Shown piece after piece: positions 52,509 to 60,921 of a stretch of DNA of 64,000 nucleotides. Each line of letters starts with the position of its first letter. The first letter of the stretch is position 1. This DNA is from an uncultured Chloroflexota bacterium. Its GTDB lineage: Bacteria > Chloroflexota > Anaerolineae > Anaerolineales > Anaerolineaceae. A program made the position numbers and the translations under genes. The notes under the pieces are model-generated. The model was not told the origin of the DNA. It saw nothing but the letters and a program-made list of their open reading frames with translations, and did no database searches. The stretch lies in assembly GCA_902791025.1 (NCBI GenBank), contig CADATZ010000033.1:1-64000 (forward strand), in the 5' to 3' direction.

Positions 52509-52898
52509 TTAGTCATCTATGCCGGAACGGAATTCAACCGCTTCCCGTGCTCTCCACAAAATTTCTGCCAAAACCCCGCCGCCTACACAAATCATAATGA
52601 TCGTTGGCGTCAGGACACGCCCCATCTGGAACCACAGCAGCAGTACAGCGATCATCGCCGTACCGATCGCTTCCCGCACCACCGTCGGCGGATTAATGCG
52701 CCGCCAGGTAAAAAAATACCGGTTCATAAGTGCATAGAAAGGGAGCATGATCCCGCAGATGAACAGAAAAAGAGCAAGGAAGAACAGCCAGCGTTCACGA
52801 AGATAGGGCTGAGTATACATCACCAGATAGTACAGCCCCGCTCCGGAAGGTATCGCCAGCATGTTGCCCAACAGGAAGTAAGTGAACACGTTCTTCAT
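52509..52898 (-). CDS. Small membrane protein of unknown family
   Basis: A 129-residue protein with four likely membrane helices (FLLGNMLAIPSGAGLYYLVMY, FFLALFLFICGIMLPFYAL, AIGTAMIAVLLLWFQM, PTIIMICVGGGVLAEIL). No enzyme motif is visible. ATG 52898 sits 8 bp after TATAAT on the minus strand, so its mRNA is probably leaderless. It could be co-transcribed with the M24 peptidase gene that follows. Confidence 0.7.
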   Translation of the reverse strand: MKNVFTYFLLGNMLAIPSGAGLYYLVMYTQPYLRERWLFFLALFLFICGIMLPFYALMNRYFFTWRRINPPTVVREAIGTAMIAVLLLWFQMGRVLTPTIIMICVGGGVLAEILWRAREAVEFRSGIDD

Positions 52899-52906
52899 CA
52901 ATATAC

Positions 52907-52912
52907 ATTATA
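52907..52912 (-). promoter_or_regulatory. -10 element, probable leaderless start
   Basis: TATAAT read on the minus strand ends 8 bp before ATG 52898; no ribosome site intervenes. Confidence 0.5.
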
Positions 52913-52992
52913 AATGAAGAATGATAAAAATAAGGTGAATAATGAGAAAAAATACAGGTATAATTAAAAAAATAGTATTTTTGGGAGAGATA

Positions 52993-55824
52993 ATGAAACT
53001 TCGTACGAAAGCACTTTTGCTGATGTCCGTTTTTATGGCTGCGACAAACGTCATCCTTGGCGCGGCGCTGATGCACCAGTCCCGTCGTTCCCTAAAATCA
53101 CTGATCGACGGTCATATGCTGAGTGTTGTAAACACCGCGGCGGACATGATTGATGGCAACACCTTACAAAGTATAACGGAAGACTCACAGGATTCAGAAG
53201 AATTCAATAAAATATACCAAACACTTTCCGTATTCCAAAATAACATCGGTCTCGATTTCATCTACGCTGCCCGGCGAACAGAAGAGGGCTCCTTCATTCT
53301 GGTTGTTGACCCCGCAAAAGAGGACATTGGTAAATACGGGACCATCATCCACGACACAGAAGCTCTGCGGACAGCCGGCAGCGGCACGGCAGCGGTCGAT
53401 CAAAAACCCTACCGTGACAGCTTCGGCTACTATTACAGCGCATACAGTCCGGTTTTCAACGACTCAGGCAATGCCGCCGGTATCGTCGCCGCGGATTTCA
53501 ATGCCGAATGGTACGAAGCCCAACTGAACCAAAATACCTGGACGATCATCCTTGTCAGCATCATCTCTCTTGCAGCCTGTCTGGGTATCGGGCTCTTTCT
53601 CACCAAAGAATATGAACGTCAGCTGGATTCGGTTCAGGTCAGTCTGCGCGATCTGGAAGATTATCTGAACACCCTGACCCGTGACATGAACAGTAAAAAG
53701 AACCGCAAAGGCAGGACCGGACAAAGCGGAGGAAACACCATCAAATCACTCAATATGGAGATCAACGACCTGACGGATGATCTCCGGCAGTATATCCGCC
53801 AGACCGATTCACAGGCAAATGCCATGATCACCGCCATGGCTTCGGATTACCGCTCCGTTTATTATGTGAACCTCGATAATAATGACGCTGTCTGTTATCG
53901 CTCCGACCACACCGACAAAGAACAAACACCCCGGGGAATCCATTTCCAATTCCGTGAAAGATTCACCTGGTATGCTGAAACGCACGTAACGGATGCCTAC
54001 CGCGAAGAATTTCTGCGCTTCATCGATCCCGAAAATATCCGCAAAAATCTCGCCAATAATCCCATCATCGGCTTCCGCTATCTGGTGAGGCGTAAGGGTC
54101 AGGAATATTACGAAATGATCCGCATGGCGGGTGTCCGCAGACCGGAAGACCGTGACGACCACATCGTACATGCCATCGGGCTCGGTCTCACCGTCATAGA
54201 TACGGAAATGCGGGATACCATGGCGAAAAATGAAGCCCTGATCGAGGCTCTTGCCATGGCGGAAGAAGCCAACACAGCCAAAACGGCTTTTCTTTCCAAC
54301 ATGAGCCATGAGATTCGCACACCCATGAACGCCATCATCGGTCTGGACACGCTCGCGCTTCACGATGAAGAAGTTTCTCCACAGACAAGGGACTATCTGG
54401 AAAAAATCGGATCCAGTGCGCACCATCTGCTCAATTTGATCAATGAGATTCTGGACATGAGCCGCATTGAGTCCGGCCGTGTGATGCTGAAAAACGACGA
54501 ATTTTCGCTGAACGCAATGCTGGAACAGATCAACACCATGGTCATGTCGCAGTGCCAGGACAAAGGACTGACTTACGAATGCCGGTTCGTCAATGAAATG
54601 GACGAATACTATATCGGCGACAACATGAAGCTGAAGGAAGTGCTGCTGAACATTCTCAGCAACGCCATCAAATTCACCGACGCGCCGGGCAGCGTGACCC
54701 TGAGCGTTGAACATATGGCTGATTTTGAAGGCCAATCCACCTTGAAGTTTTCCATCAAAGATACCGGCGTCGGCATGGATAAGGACTATATTCCGAAGAT
54801 CTTCGACGCCTTCTCTCAGGAGGACAGCACCCGCAAGAACAAATACGGCTCTACCGGTCTGGGTATGGCAATCACCAAAAATATCGTGGAAATGATGAAC
54901 GGCACCATTCACGTCGAATCCGAAAAGGGTGTCGGGACAGAGTTTATCGTGACCGTGACATTGAAAAACACCGAACAGCAGCGGGATAAACACAAGGATA
55001 TCATCGACCCGAAATCACTGCATGTGCTCGTGATTGACGATGAAGAAATCGCCGCGGAACATGCCCAGGTGGTACTCAATGATGCCGGTATCCGCGCGGA
55101 TATCTGTCTGAGCGGAAAAGAAGCCCTGCATATGCTGGATATTCAGAATATGAAGCAGGATCACTACAATCTGATCCTGACAGACTGGCGGATGCCGGAC
55201 ATGGACGGTGTGCAAACCGCCCGGGAGATCCGAAAGCAGCATCCTGATGAAAACCTTATCATCATTCTTACGCCCTACAGCCGGGATGACCTGCCGCTTG
55301 AAAATATACACGAAGAAATTGACGGCTTTCTCACAAAACCGCTTTCTGAGACGAACATTCTCCCGGACCTGGACCGCATTATCCGCCGCAGCCGCAAAAC
55401 GCTGACCGCTGTCAAAAAACGTGCTAAGCTGGAAGGCAGCCGCATTCTGCTGGCTGAAGATATTGAACTGAACGCCGAGATCATGATGGATATTCTCTCC
55501 ATGCGTGAAGTTGAAGCCGACCATGCGGAAAATGGCAGGATCGCCGTAGAAATGTTTGAAAAGAGCACACCCGGCACCTACGCCGCCATTCTGATGGACG
55601 TCCGCATGCCTGAAATGGATGGGCTGGAAGCCACAGCAGCCATCCGCGCGCTGAACAGACCGGACGCTGCCAAGATCCCGATCATCGCGCTCACCGCAAA
55701 CGCCTTTGATGAAGACGCACAGCGCTCCCTCCAGGCCGGCATGAATGCACATCTCACCAAACCCGTAGAACCGGAACATCTTTATCAGACATTGGAAGAA
55801 CTGATTTACGAATCAAGAATGTAA
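52993..55824 (+). CDS. Hybrid sensor histidine kinase with two receiver domains
   Basis: A 943-residue membrane sensor. Signal anchor at about 7-25, an extracytoplasmic Cache-like sensor, a second membrane helix near residue 185, a coiled linker, a PAS-like domain, HisKA (MSHEIRTPMNAIIG, about residue 440), HATPase (GVGMDKDYIPKIFDAF, GSTGLGMAIT), and two receivers: one from about 674 (VIDDEE, LTDWRMPDMDG) and one from about 815 (LLAEDIELN, LMDVRMPEMDG), both with phospho-acceptor Asp. GGGAGAG precedes ATG 52993. Signal and output partner unknown. Confidence 0.92.
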   Translation: MKLRTKALLLMSVFMAATNVILGAALMHQSRRSLKSLIDGHMLSVVNTAADMIDGNTLQSITEDSQDSEEFNKIYQTLSVFQNNIGLDFIYAARRTEEGSFILVVDPAKEDIGKYGTIIHDTEALRTAGSGTAAVDQKPYRDSFGYYYSAYSPVFNDSGNAAGIVAADFNAEWYEAQLNQNTWTIILVSIISLAACLGIGLFLTKEYERQLDSVQVSLRDLEDYLNTLTRDMNSKKNRKGRTGQSGGNTIKSLNMEINDLTDDLRQYIRQTDSQANAMITAMASDYRSVYYVNLDNNDAVCYRSDHTDKEQTPRGIHFQFRERFTWYAETHVTDAYREEFLRFIDPENIRKNLANNPIIGFRYLVRRKGQEYYEMIRMAGVRRPEDRDDHIVHAIGLGLTVIDTEMRDTMAKNEALIEALAMAEEANTAKTAFLSNMSHEIRTPMNAIIGLDTLALHDEEVSPQTRDYLEKIGSSAHHLLNLINEILDMSRIESGRVMLKNDEFSLNAMLEQINTMVMSQCQDKGLTYECRFVNEMDEYYIGDNMKLKEVLLNILSNAIKFTDAPGSVTLSVEHMADFEGQSTLKFSIKDTGVGMDKDYIPKIFDAFSQEDSTRKNKYGSTGLGMAITKNIVEMMNGTIHVESEKGVGTEFIVTVTLKNTEQQRDKHKDIIDPKSLHVLVIDDEEIAAEHAQVVLNDAGIRADICLSGKEALHMLDIQNMKQDHYNLILTDWRMPDMDGVQTAREIRKQHPDENLIIILTPYSRDDLPLENIHEEIDGFLTKPLSETNILPDLDRIIRRSRKTLTAVKKRAKLEGSRILLAEDIELNAEIMMDILSMREVEADHAENGRIAVEMFEKSTPGTYAAILMDVRMPEMDGLEATAAIRALNRPDAAKIPIIALTANAFDEDAQRSLQAGMNAHLTKPVEPEHLYQTLEELIYESRM

Positions 55825-55836
55825 AAAAGAAAAAAG

Positions 55837-55937
55837 GTTACTATTCAGGGGGAAGCACACAGTACAGTTTTCTTGTTGTTGCGAAGCCAACACAAGAAAA
55901 CTGTACTGTGTGCTGCAATTCAAGGTAGTGAATAGAT
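55837..55937. repeat. TATTCA-bounded hairpin element with a different stem
   Basis: GTTACTATTCAGGGGG...GTGAATAGATAC bounds AGCACACAGTACAGTTTTC against GAAAACTGTACTGTGTGCT, the longest perfect stem of the family, around the usual TGTTGCGAAGCCAACA core. Confidence 0.88.
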
Positions 55938-56010
55938 ACAAAAAAAAATAAAAAAAGGGCGCATGTTCCCGATAAATTTCATCTGAATAAATACAAATAT
56001 AAACAAAAGA

Positions 56011-56041
56011 CAGCACTACAGAAATTTCGACTGTAATGCTG
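56011..56041 (-). terminator. Probable terminator of deoB
   Basis: CAGCACTACAG (56011-56021) pairs with CTGTAATGCTG (56031-56041) with one mismatch; the minus strand continues into TCTTTTGTTT. Confidence 0.6.
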
Positions 56042-56068
56042 CCTTATTTAAATCACCGGCAAACCGAT

Positions 56069-57235
56069 TTATGCAAACAAATCGATTCCGTTCTTCATTG
56101 GACCTGCATGGAGCATGGAAGCGATCGTCTGACCGATACAGCAGAAACCATCAATTGTTCCAAGATTTTTCGCAGCAGGAATTTGCGAGCCAAAAATAAG
56201 CAGCGGCACATATTCCCGTGTGTGGTCCGTTCCCGGATGCGTCGGGTCATTACCATGATCTGCGGAGATCATTACCACATCACCATCCTGCAATTTCCAC
56301 ACGAAATTACCAAGCCAGTTATCAAATTCGGTCAGTGCATTGGCATAACCTTTGACGTCACGGCGATGTCCATAATTGGTGTCGAAATCCACCAGATTGA
56401 CAAAGATAAGTCCTTCCGGGAACTTTTCCATACACTCTTCTGTGTGATGCATCCCATCCAGATTAGACTGATTATGGACAGCAAAAGTAACACCTTCTCC
56501 GGCAAAAATATCCTCGATCTTCCCTACACAGGCGACGGTTTTCCCCTGACTCTTGAGGCGGGTCATGATCGTTTCCTCCGGCGGTACCAGGGAGAAATCA
56601 CGCCGGTTCGCCGTGCGTTTGAAATGACCGGCACCGGTACCGACAAAGGGACGGGCGATCACACGGGCAACACCATGTTTACCGGTCAGAATTTTGCGGG
56701 CGATGCGGCAGTATTCATACAGTGTTTCAATCGGAACAATATCCTGGTGAGCTGCGATCTGAAAAACGGAATCCGCAGACGTATAAACGATCAAATCCCC
56801 TGTGCGCATATGCTCTTCACCCAGTTCATCCAGGATCGTAGTGCCGGAAGCGACGCAATTTCCTAAAACACCTCTGCCGGTTTGTTCACGGAAAGGTTTC
56901 AAAATTTCCTCCGGAAAACCGTTCGGATAAGTTGGCAGACGCTTCGGGCTGATGATCCCGGCGATCTCCCAATGGCCGATGGTTGTATCTTTCCCGGCAG
57001 AAAGCTCGTGAAGCCGGGCATAAGAACCAAGCGGATATTTTGCAGGTTCAAAACCTACCATTCCGTCAATATTCCCCAACCCGAGGAATTGCATAACCGG
57101 CAGTTTAAATCCCGGAATAGAAGCCGCAATATGTCCCAACGTATTCGGATTCACATCACCAAAGTCTGCAGCATCCGGAGCAGGTCCCATCCCGACGCTG
57201 TCTAAAATAATCAGAAAAACTCGTTTAATATCCAC
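56069..57235 (-). CDS. deoB: Phosphopentomutase
   Basis: Interconverts ribose 1-phosphate and ribose 5-phosphate (also the deoxy forms) in nucleoside salvage. The 388 residues have the alkaline-phosphatase-superfamily metal sites: LIILDSVGMGPAPDA with the N-terminal Asp, GKDTTIGHWEIAG with the phospho-acceptor Thr, NLVDFDTNYGHRRD and SADHGNDPT, plus HTREYVPLL. GTG 57235 follows GAGGAGG, a much better start than the upstream frame. It pairs functionally with rpiB elsewhere in the window. Confidence 0.95.
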   Translation of the reverse strand: MDIKRVFLIILDSVGMGPAPDAADFGDVNPNTLGHIAASIPGFKLPVMQFLGLGNIDGMVGFEPAKYPLGSYARLHELSAGKDTTIGHWEIAGIISPKRLPTYPNGFPEEILKPFREQTGRGVLGNCVASGTTILDELGEEHMRTGDLIVYTSADSVFQIAAHQDIVPIETLYEYCRIARKILTGKHGVARVIARPFVGTGAGHFKRTANRRDFSLVPPEETIMTRLKSQGKTVACVGKIEDIFAGEGVTFAVHNQSNLDGMHHTEECMEKFPEGLIFVNLVDFDTNYGHRRDVKGYANALTEFDNWLGNFVWKLQDGDVVMISADHGNDPTHPGTDHTREYVPLLIFGSQIPAAKNLGTIDGFCCIGQTIASMLHAGPMKNGIDLFA

Positions 57236-57376
57236 TTTGAACTTCCTCCTCTGCTTTCTATGCGCGGCTGATACCGCAGCCTGTATTTTCATCTTCCGGC
57301 GAATTCAACCGGTTTTTATATAATTATAATCCTTTGTGCGAATCCGAAAAGAGCGAAAACTGATATAATCTTAATA

Positions 57377-57478
57377 TAACTGTTCAAAGCTTGCGAGACG
57401 CACATGGGGACAGGCATGCTTGTACGGGCTACGCCGCACATGTTGCCAGTCCCCATGTGCTCCATACTGAATAGATAC
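57377..57478. repeat. TATTCA-type hairpin element, diverged core
   Basis: TAACTGTTCAAAGC...ATACTGAATAGATAC bounds CGCACATGGGGACAGGCAT against GCCAGTCCCCATGTGC; the centre is ACGGGCTACGCCG rather than GCGAAGCC. Confidence 0.75.
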
Positions 57479-57527
57479 ATTAGACTTTAGATGGCAGAAG
57501 ACAGAAATCAGTTTAAGGCGGGTGACT

Positions 57528-58214
57528 ATGGAAAATATACAAATCGGAAAAGTTGTGATCGTTCGGGATTCCTTTTTGACAGAAAATGAAAGGGACCTGA
57601 AGGGGCAAAAGGGGATCGTCCGCATGCTTTATGACGCGGACCCGACGGATGAACAGACACAGGACGAGGTGATGGTCGAATGGACGCCGGAAACACTGGA
57701 TGGCTTTGAGGATGATTACTTTTATGACGCGTTTGATCAGGAAGTCAGCTGGACCAGCTATATTCTGCCCGCGGAAGTGCTGGAACAGACCGACGAAAAG
57801 CTCGACGAGTTTGAACTTGCCTGGAAAAAACAGGAGATCTTCACACGTCTGTTCCTGGACGGGCTGGGCCGCGAAGGAAAACTGATCATCAAAGCCTTTG
57901 AAAAACCTGTCGACCCTGCGGTCAAAATGCCCATGGACTGCTGGCTGGATTATCTGAATGAATCACTGCGTTTTCCGGTCAAATGCAAGGTCTGTTTCCC
58001 CTACGATGAAGAGGATGGACCGCTGCAGGAAAACTGCCGGGTGAGCCTGACCGGGCTTAATGGCGTGGACCGCAATCTGGGTGTACTGGCGGAAGTGGAA
58101 TATCACGGGAAACCCTATATTTTACCGCTGCAGGACCTGACCGGCGGTGATGGCTATTCCAAGGATGGCAAATATCTGGATGCTTACGGATTGTGGCTGG
58201 TCTGCATCTCCTGA
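57528..58214 (+). CDS. Protein with C-terminal CcbP-like domain
   Basis: A 228-residue cytoplasmic protein. The N-terminal half (GKVVIVRDSFLTENERDLKGQKGIVRML) has SH3-like beta strands and many acidic residues. The C-terminal half (MDCWLDYLNESLRFPVKCKVCFPYDEEDG, GVLAEVEYHGKPYILPLQDL, DAYGLWLVC) resembles the cyanobacterial calcium-binding CcbP family, as far as I recall it. Calcium binding is only suggested by the acidic clusters. It lies 11 bp upstream of the dus start, which suggests an operon. Confidence 0.55.
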   Translation: MENIQIGKVVIVRDSFLTENERDLKGQKGIVRMLYDADPTDEQTQDEVMVEWTPETLDGFEDDYFYDAFDQEVSWTSYILPAEVLEQTDEKLDEFELAWKKQEIFTRLFLDGLGREGKLIIKAFEKPVDPAVKMPMDCWLDYLNESLRFPVKCKVCFPYDEEDGPLQENCRVSLTGLNGVDRNLGVLAEVEYHGKPYILPLQDLTGGDGYSKDGKYLDAYGLWLVCIS

Positions 58215-58225
58215 GTGACTGAACC

Positions 58226-59188
58226 GTGAATTTCAAGCCATTTTCCATAGGCTCCATCACCATCAGCAAGCCGCTTTTACAGGCTCCGCTGGATGGCTGG
58301 ACCAATGAACCCTTCCGCCGCATCACCAGAGAGCTGGGTGCGCCTGTTTCGGTTACAGAGTTTATCAACGGTCTTGACGTGGTTCATAAAACGCCAAACC
58401 TGCCGCAGCGCATCGCTTTTGACGAATCGGAACGACCAATCATCTTTCAATTATTTGATGATGACCCGCAGCGGCTGATCGATTCCGCCTGTATTTTAGA
58501 GGCACGCTGCCATCCGGATGCTTTTGACATCAATATGGGGTGCTCCGCCCGCCAGGTTGCCAACCGGGGAGCGGGAGCCGGTCTGCTGCGTCATCCGGAG
58601 AAAATTGAAACGATCATCTCCGGAATCAGAGCTAAGGTTTCCGTGCCTGTTACCGCCAAGATCCGGCTGGGCTGGGATGATGATTCCATCAACTACCTCG
58701 AAGTCGGGAAAATCGTGGAAGACTGCGGAGCCGCCATGATCACGCTTCATGCCCGGACACGCAAGCAAGAGTACAGCGGTCATGCGGACTGGTCCGCTAT
58801 CGCCGCGATGAAAGTATCCCTGCATATCCCCGTAGTCGGGAACGGTGACGTTGTTACTGTTGCCGATGCGGAACGCATGATAAACGAAACCGGCTGTGAC
58901 GCGGTCATGGTCGGACGGGCGATGCTGCGCAATCCATGGATCTTCGCGGGGTATGATTTTGAAGAAGTGCCGATGGATCTTTTCCGTGACACCTGTCGGA
59001 AACATCTGCGGTATAACATGGAATATTACGGCGAACAATGGGGCTGTGTGACCTTCCGCAAATTCGCCAAACGCTACCTTTCACGTCTGGAAGTCAGCCG
59101 CGAAGATATGCTGAAGCTGATGACCACGGATGATCCGGCAAGCTTCTGCGGATACTTTGACGCCTTATTGAATGGAGAAACCCTGTGA
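58226..59188 (+). CDS. dus: tRNA-dihydrouridine synthase
   Basis: FMN enzyme that reduces uridine in tRNA D-loops. The 320 residues have the TIM-barrel hallmarks: QAPLDGWTNEPFR, FDINMGCSARQVANRGAGAGLL with the catalytic Cys, KIRLGWDD, TLHARTRKQEYSG and GNGDV...VGRAMLRNPW. GTG 58226 is the start. It overlaps the next gene in GTGA at 59185-59188. Which D position is modified cannot be told. Confidence 0.93.
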   Translation: MNFKPFSIGSITISKPLLQAPLDGWTNEPFRRITRELGAPVSVTEFINGLDVVHKTPNLPQRIAFDESERPIIFQLFDDDPQRLIDSACILEARCHPDAFDINMGCSARQVANRGAGAGLLRHPEKIETIISGIRAKVSVPVTAKIRLGWDDDSINYLEVGKIVEDCGAAMITLHARTRKQEYSGHADWSAIAAMKVSLHIPVVGNGDVVTVADAERMINETGCDAVMVGRAMLRNPWIFAGYDFEEVPMDLFRDTCRKHLRYNMEYYGEQWGCVTFRKFAKRYLSRLEVSREDMLKLMTTDDPASFCGYFDALLNGETL

Positions 59189-59676
59189 AGGACCTGACCG
59201 GATTTTTGACAGAAGAGGAATGGGAACTGCTTTGCGACTGCTGCGCATTGTGCTGTCTTTATAAAGTACAGGACGATGATACCGGAGAAGTCTTCTACAC
59301 ATCAGTCGTCTGCCCCTACCTGAACAAGGAAAACGCTCACTGTGTCTGCTACCCGCAGCGATTTCAAAAAATGCCGACCTGTACAAAAATCTCACCGGAA
59401 AGCCTGCCGAAAATCGCCCACTGGCTGCCGAAAAGCTGCGCGTACCGCTGCCTCTACGAGGGTGTTCAGCTCCCGGGCTGGCATCCGCTTTTCTCCGATC
59501 CCTCCGAGGAAGCTGTCGCATTGCGTAAAAAAATCGAGAATATCTGTATCCGTCCGAACACCTGTATCAGTAAAAACACTGTCAATGATCTGATCCAAAA
59601 CAGCCGTGTTCCGAAATCGAACCATAAACTCACCCGTCTGCTGCTGAATAACGTAATCGAAGATATTGATATTTAG
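59185..59676 (+). CDS. UPF0260/YcgN-like cysteine-cluster protein
   Basis: A 163-residue protein of the CxxCxxCC family, presumed to bind zinc or iron: WELLCDCCALCCLYK, then VCPYLNKENAHCVCYPQR, CTKI and WLPKSCAYRCLYEGVQLPGWHPL. This matches the UPF0260 (YcgN) pattern. Function in E. coli is not settled. The GTG start overlaps the dus stop, so the two are coupled. The stop TAG is part of a heptad repeat tract. Confidence 0.88.
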   Translation: MKDLTGFLTEEEWELLCDCCALCCLYKVQDDDTGEVFYTSVVCPYLNKENAHCVCYPQRFQKMPTCTKISPESLPKIAHWLPKSCAYRCLYEGVQLPGWHPLFSDPSEEAVALRKKIENICIRPNTCISKNTVNDLIQNSRVPKSNHKLTRLLLNNVIEDIDI

Positions 59677-59820
59677 GGGTTAGGGGTTAGGATATAGGAG
59701 ATAGGCAATAGGCAATAGGATATAGGATATAGGATGTAGGATGTAGGATGTAGGATGTAGGGTATAGAAGTGATAGGCTCCGAACTCACTATCTCCTATC
59801 TCCTATCCCCTATTTCCTAA
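59677..59820. repeat. Heptad repeat tract
   Basis: GGGGTTA, GATATAG, GCAATAG, then four GATGTAG units, and at 59786-59820 the opposite form (TATCTCCTATCTCC...CCTAATA). It lies between two plus-strand genes. Confidence 0.88.
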
Positions 59821-59835
59821 TAAAGGAGTAATTCA

Positions 59836-60921
59836 GTGAAAATCGCATACTTTATTTCCTCACATGGATTTGGGCATGCAAGCCGCGCTTCCGCGATCAT
59901 GGAAGCACTGACCGCGCTTGATCCTGAAATCAAATTTGAAATCTTCACCGGTACACCGGAATGGCTTTTCCGGGATGCCTGTCTCGATAATTTCACCTAT
60001 CATCCGGGGGCGGTCGATGTGGGGTTGGTACAGACCGGACCGATGGGCCACGACCTGCCGCGCAGCGTGGAAAATATCACTGCTTATCTGGACAGCATTC
60101 CGGAACGTTCCGATGCCTTGTCAGCAGAACTGCGGAACATCGGCGCGGATGCCGTGATCGCGGATATCTCTCCGCTGGGCATCATCAGCGGGAAAAAGGC
60201 AGGGCTGCCGGTTTTTCTCTTCGAAAACTTCACCTGGGACTGGATCTATGAATTATATGAACCGCAATGTCCCGAATTTCAGGAGATCAATTCACGTCTC
60301 CAAAAGATTTTTGTACAGGCCGATTACCGGATGCAATCGGAACCATTATGTGACCCGCTTCCAAGCGCAGACATCCTGATCCCGCCTGCCAGCCGGAAAC
60401 CGCATCACACTGCGGCGGAATTCAGGGCTTCGCTCGGCATTCCGGAGAGCCATCACATCGGGCTGATTTCCATGGGCGGCATTCCGGAAGATCTTGATTT
60501 CGTGGTGAACCGTCATATTCCGGAGAATCTTACCCTGCTGCTGCCGGGTACCTTTGAGAAAACTGAGCATATCGGGAACAAGATCCTGCTGCCGCACCAC
60601 TCCGGTTACTACCACCCGGACATGGTACATGCGGCTGACTTTGTGATCGGCAAAGCCGGATATTCCACCATCGCGGAGGTCTGTGCTGCCGGAGCTGCTT
60701 ATGGGTACATCTCAAGAGAAAACTTCCGTGAGTCGGATGTCACATCCGCCTTTTTAGCGCAGCGAACCAACACACTGGAAATCGCGCTGGACCGTTTTGA
60801 GTCTTTTACACTGGATGAAGAAATAACAGAACTTCTGCGGCTGGGGAAAACCTCACCACAGCCGGTCAACGGGTCCGATATTGCAGCGTCGTTTATTATT
60901 TCGAAATTGCCCTGCCGCTGA
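59836..60921 (+). CDS. Glycosyltransferase-B-like protein
   Basis: A 361-residue cytoplasmic protein with the GT-B look of MurG/UGT relatives and of the N-terminal part of plant and bacterial L-arabinokinase-like proteins. It begins YFISSHGFGHASRASAIMEAL (nucleotide loop), has ADAVIADISPLGIISGKKAGLPVFLFENFTWDW, LISMGGIPEDLDF and a C-terminal ADFVIGKAGYSTIAEVCAAG. Donor and acceptor are unknown. AAAGGAG precedes the start codon GTG 59836. Its 3' end overlaps the convergent gene by 26 bp. Confidence 0.8.
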   Translation: MKIAYFISSHGFGHASRASAIMEALTALDPEIKFEIFTGTPEWLFRDACLDNFTYHPGAVDVGLVQTGPMGHDLPRSVENITAYLDSIPERSDALSAELRNIGADAVIADISPLGIISGKKAGLPVFLFENFTWDWIYELYEPQCPEFQEINSRLQKIFVQADYRMQSEPLCDPLPSADILIPPASRKPHHTAAEFRASLGIPESHHIGLISMGGIPEDLDFVVNRHIPENLTLLLPGTFEKTEHIGNKILLPHHSGYYHPDMVHAADFVIGKAGYSTIAEVCAAGAAYGYISRENFRESDVTSAFLAQRTNTLEIALDRFESFTLDEEITELLRLGKTSPQPVNGSDIAASFIISKLPCR

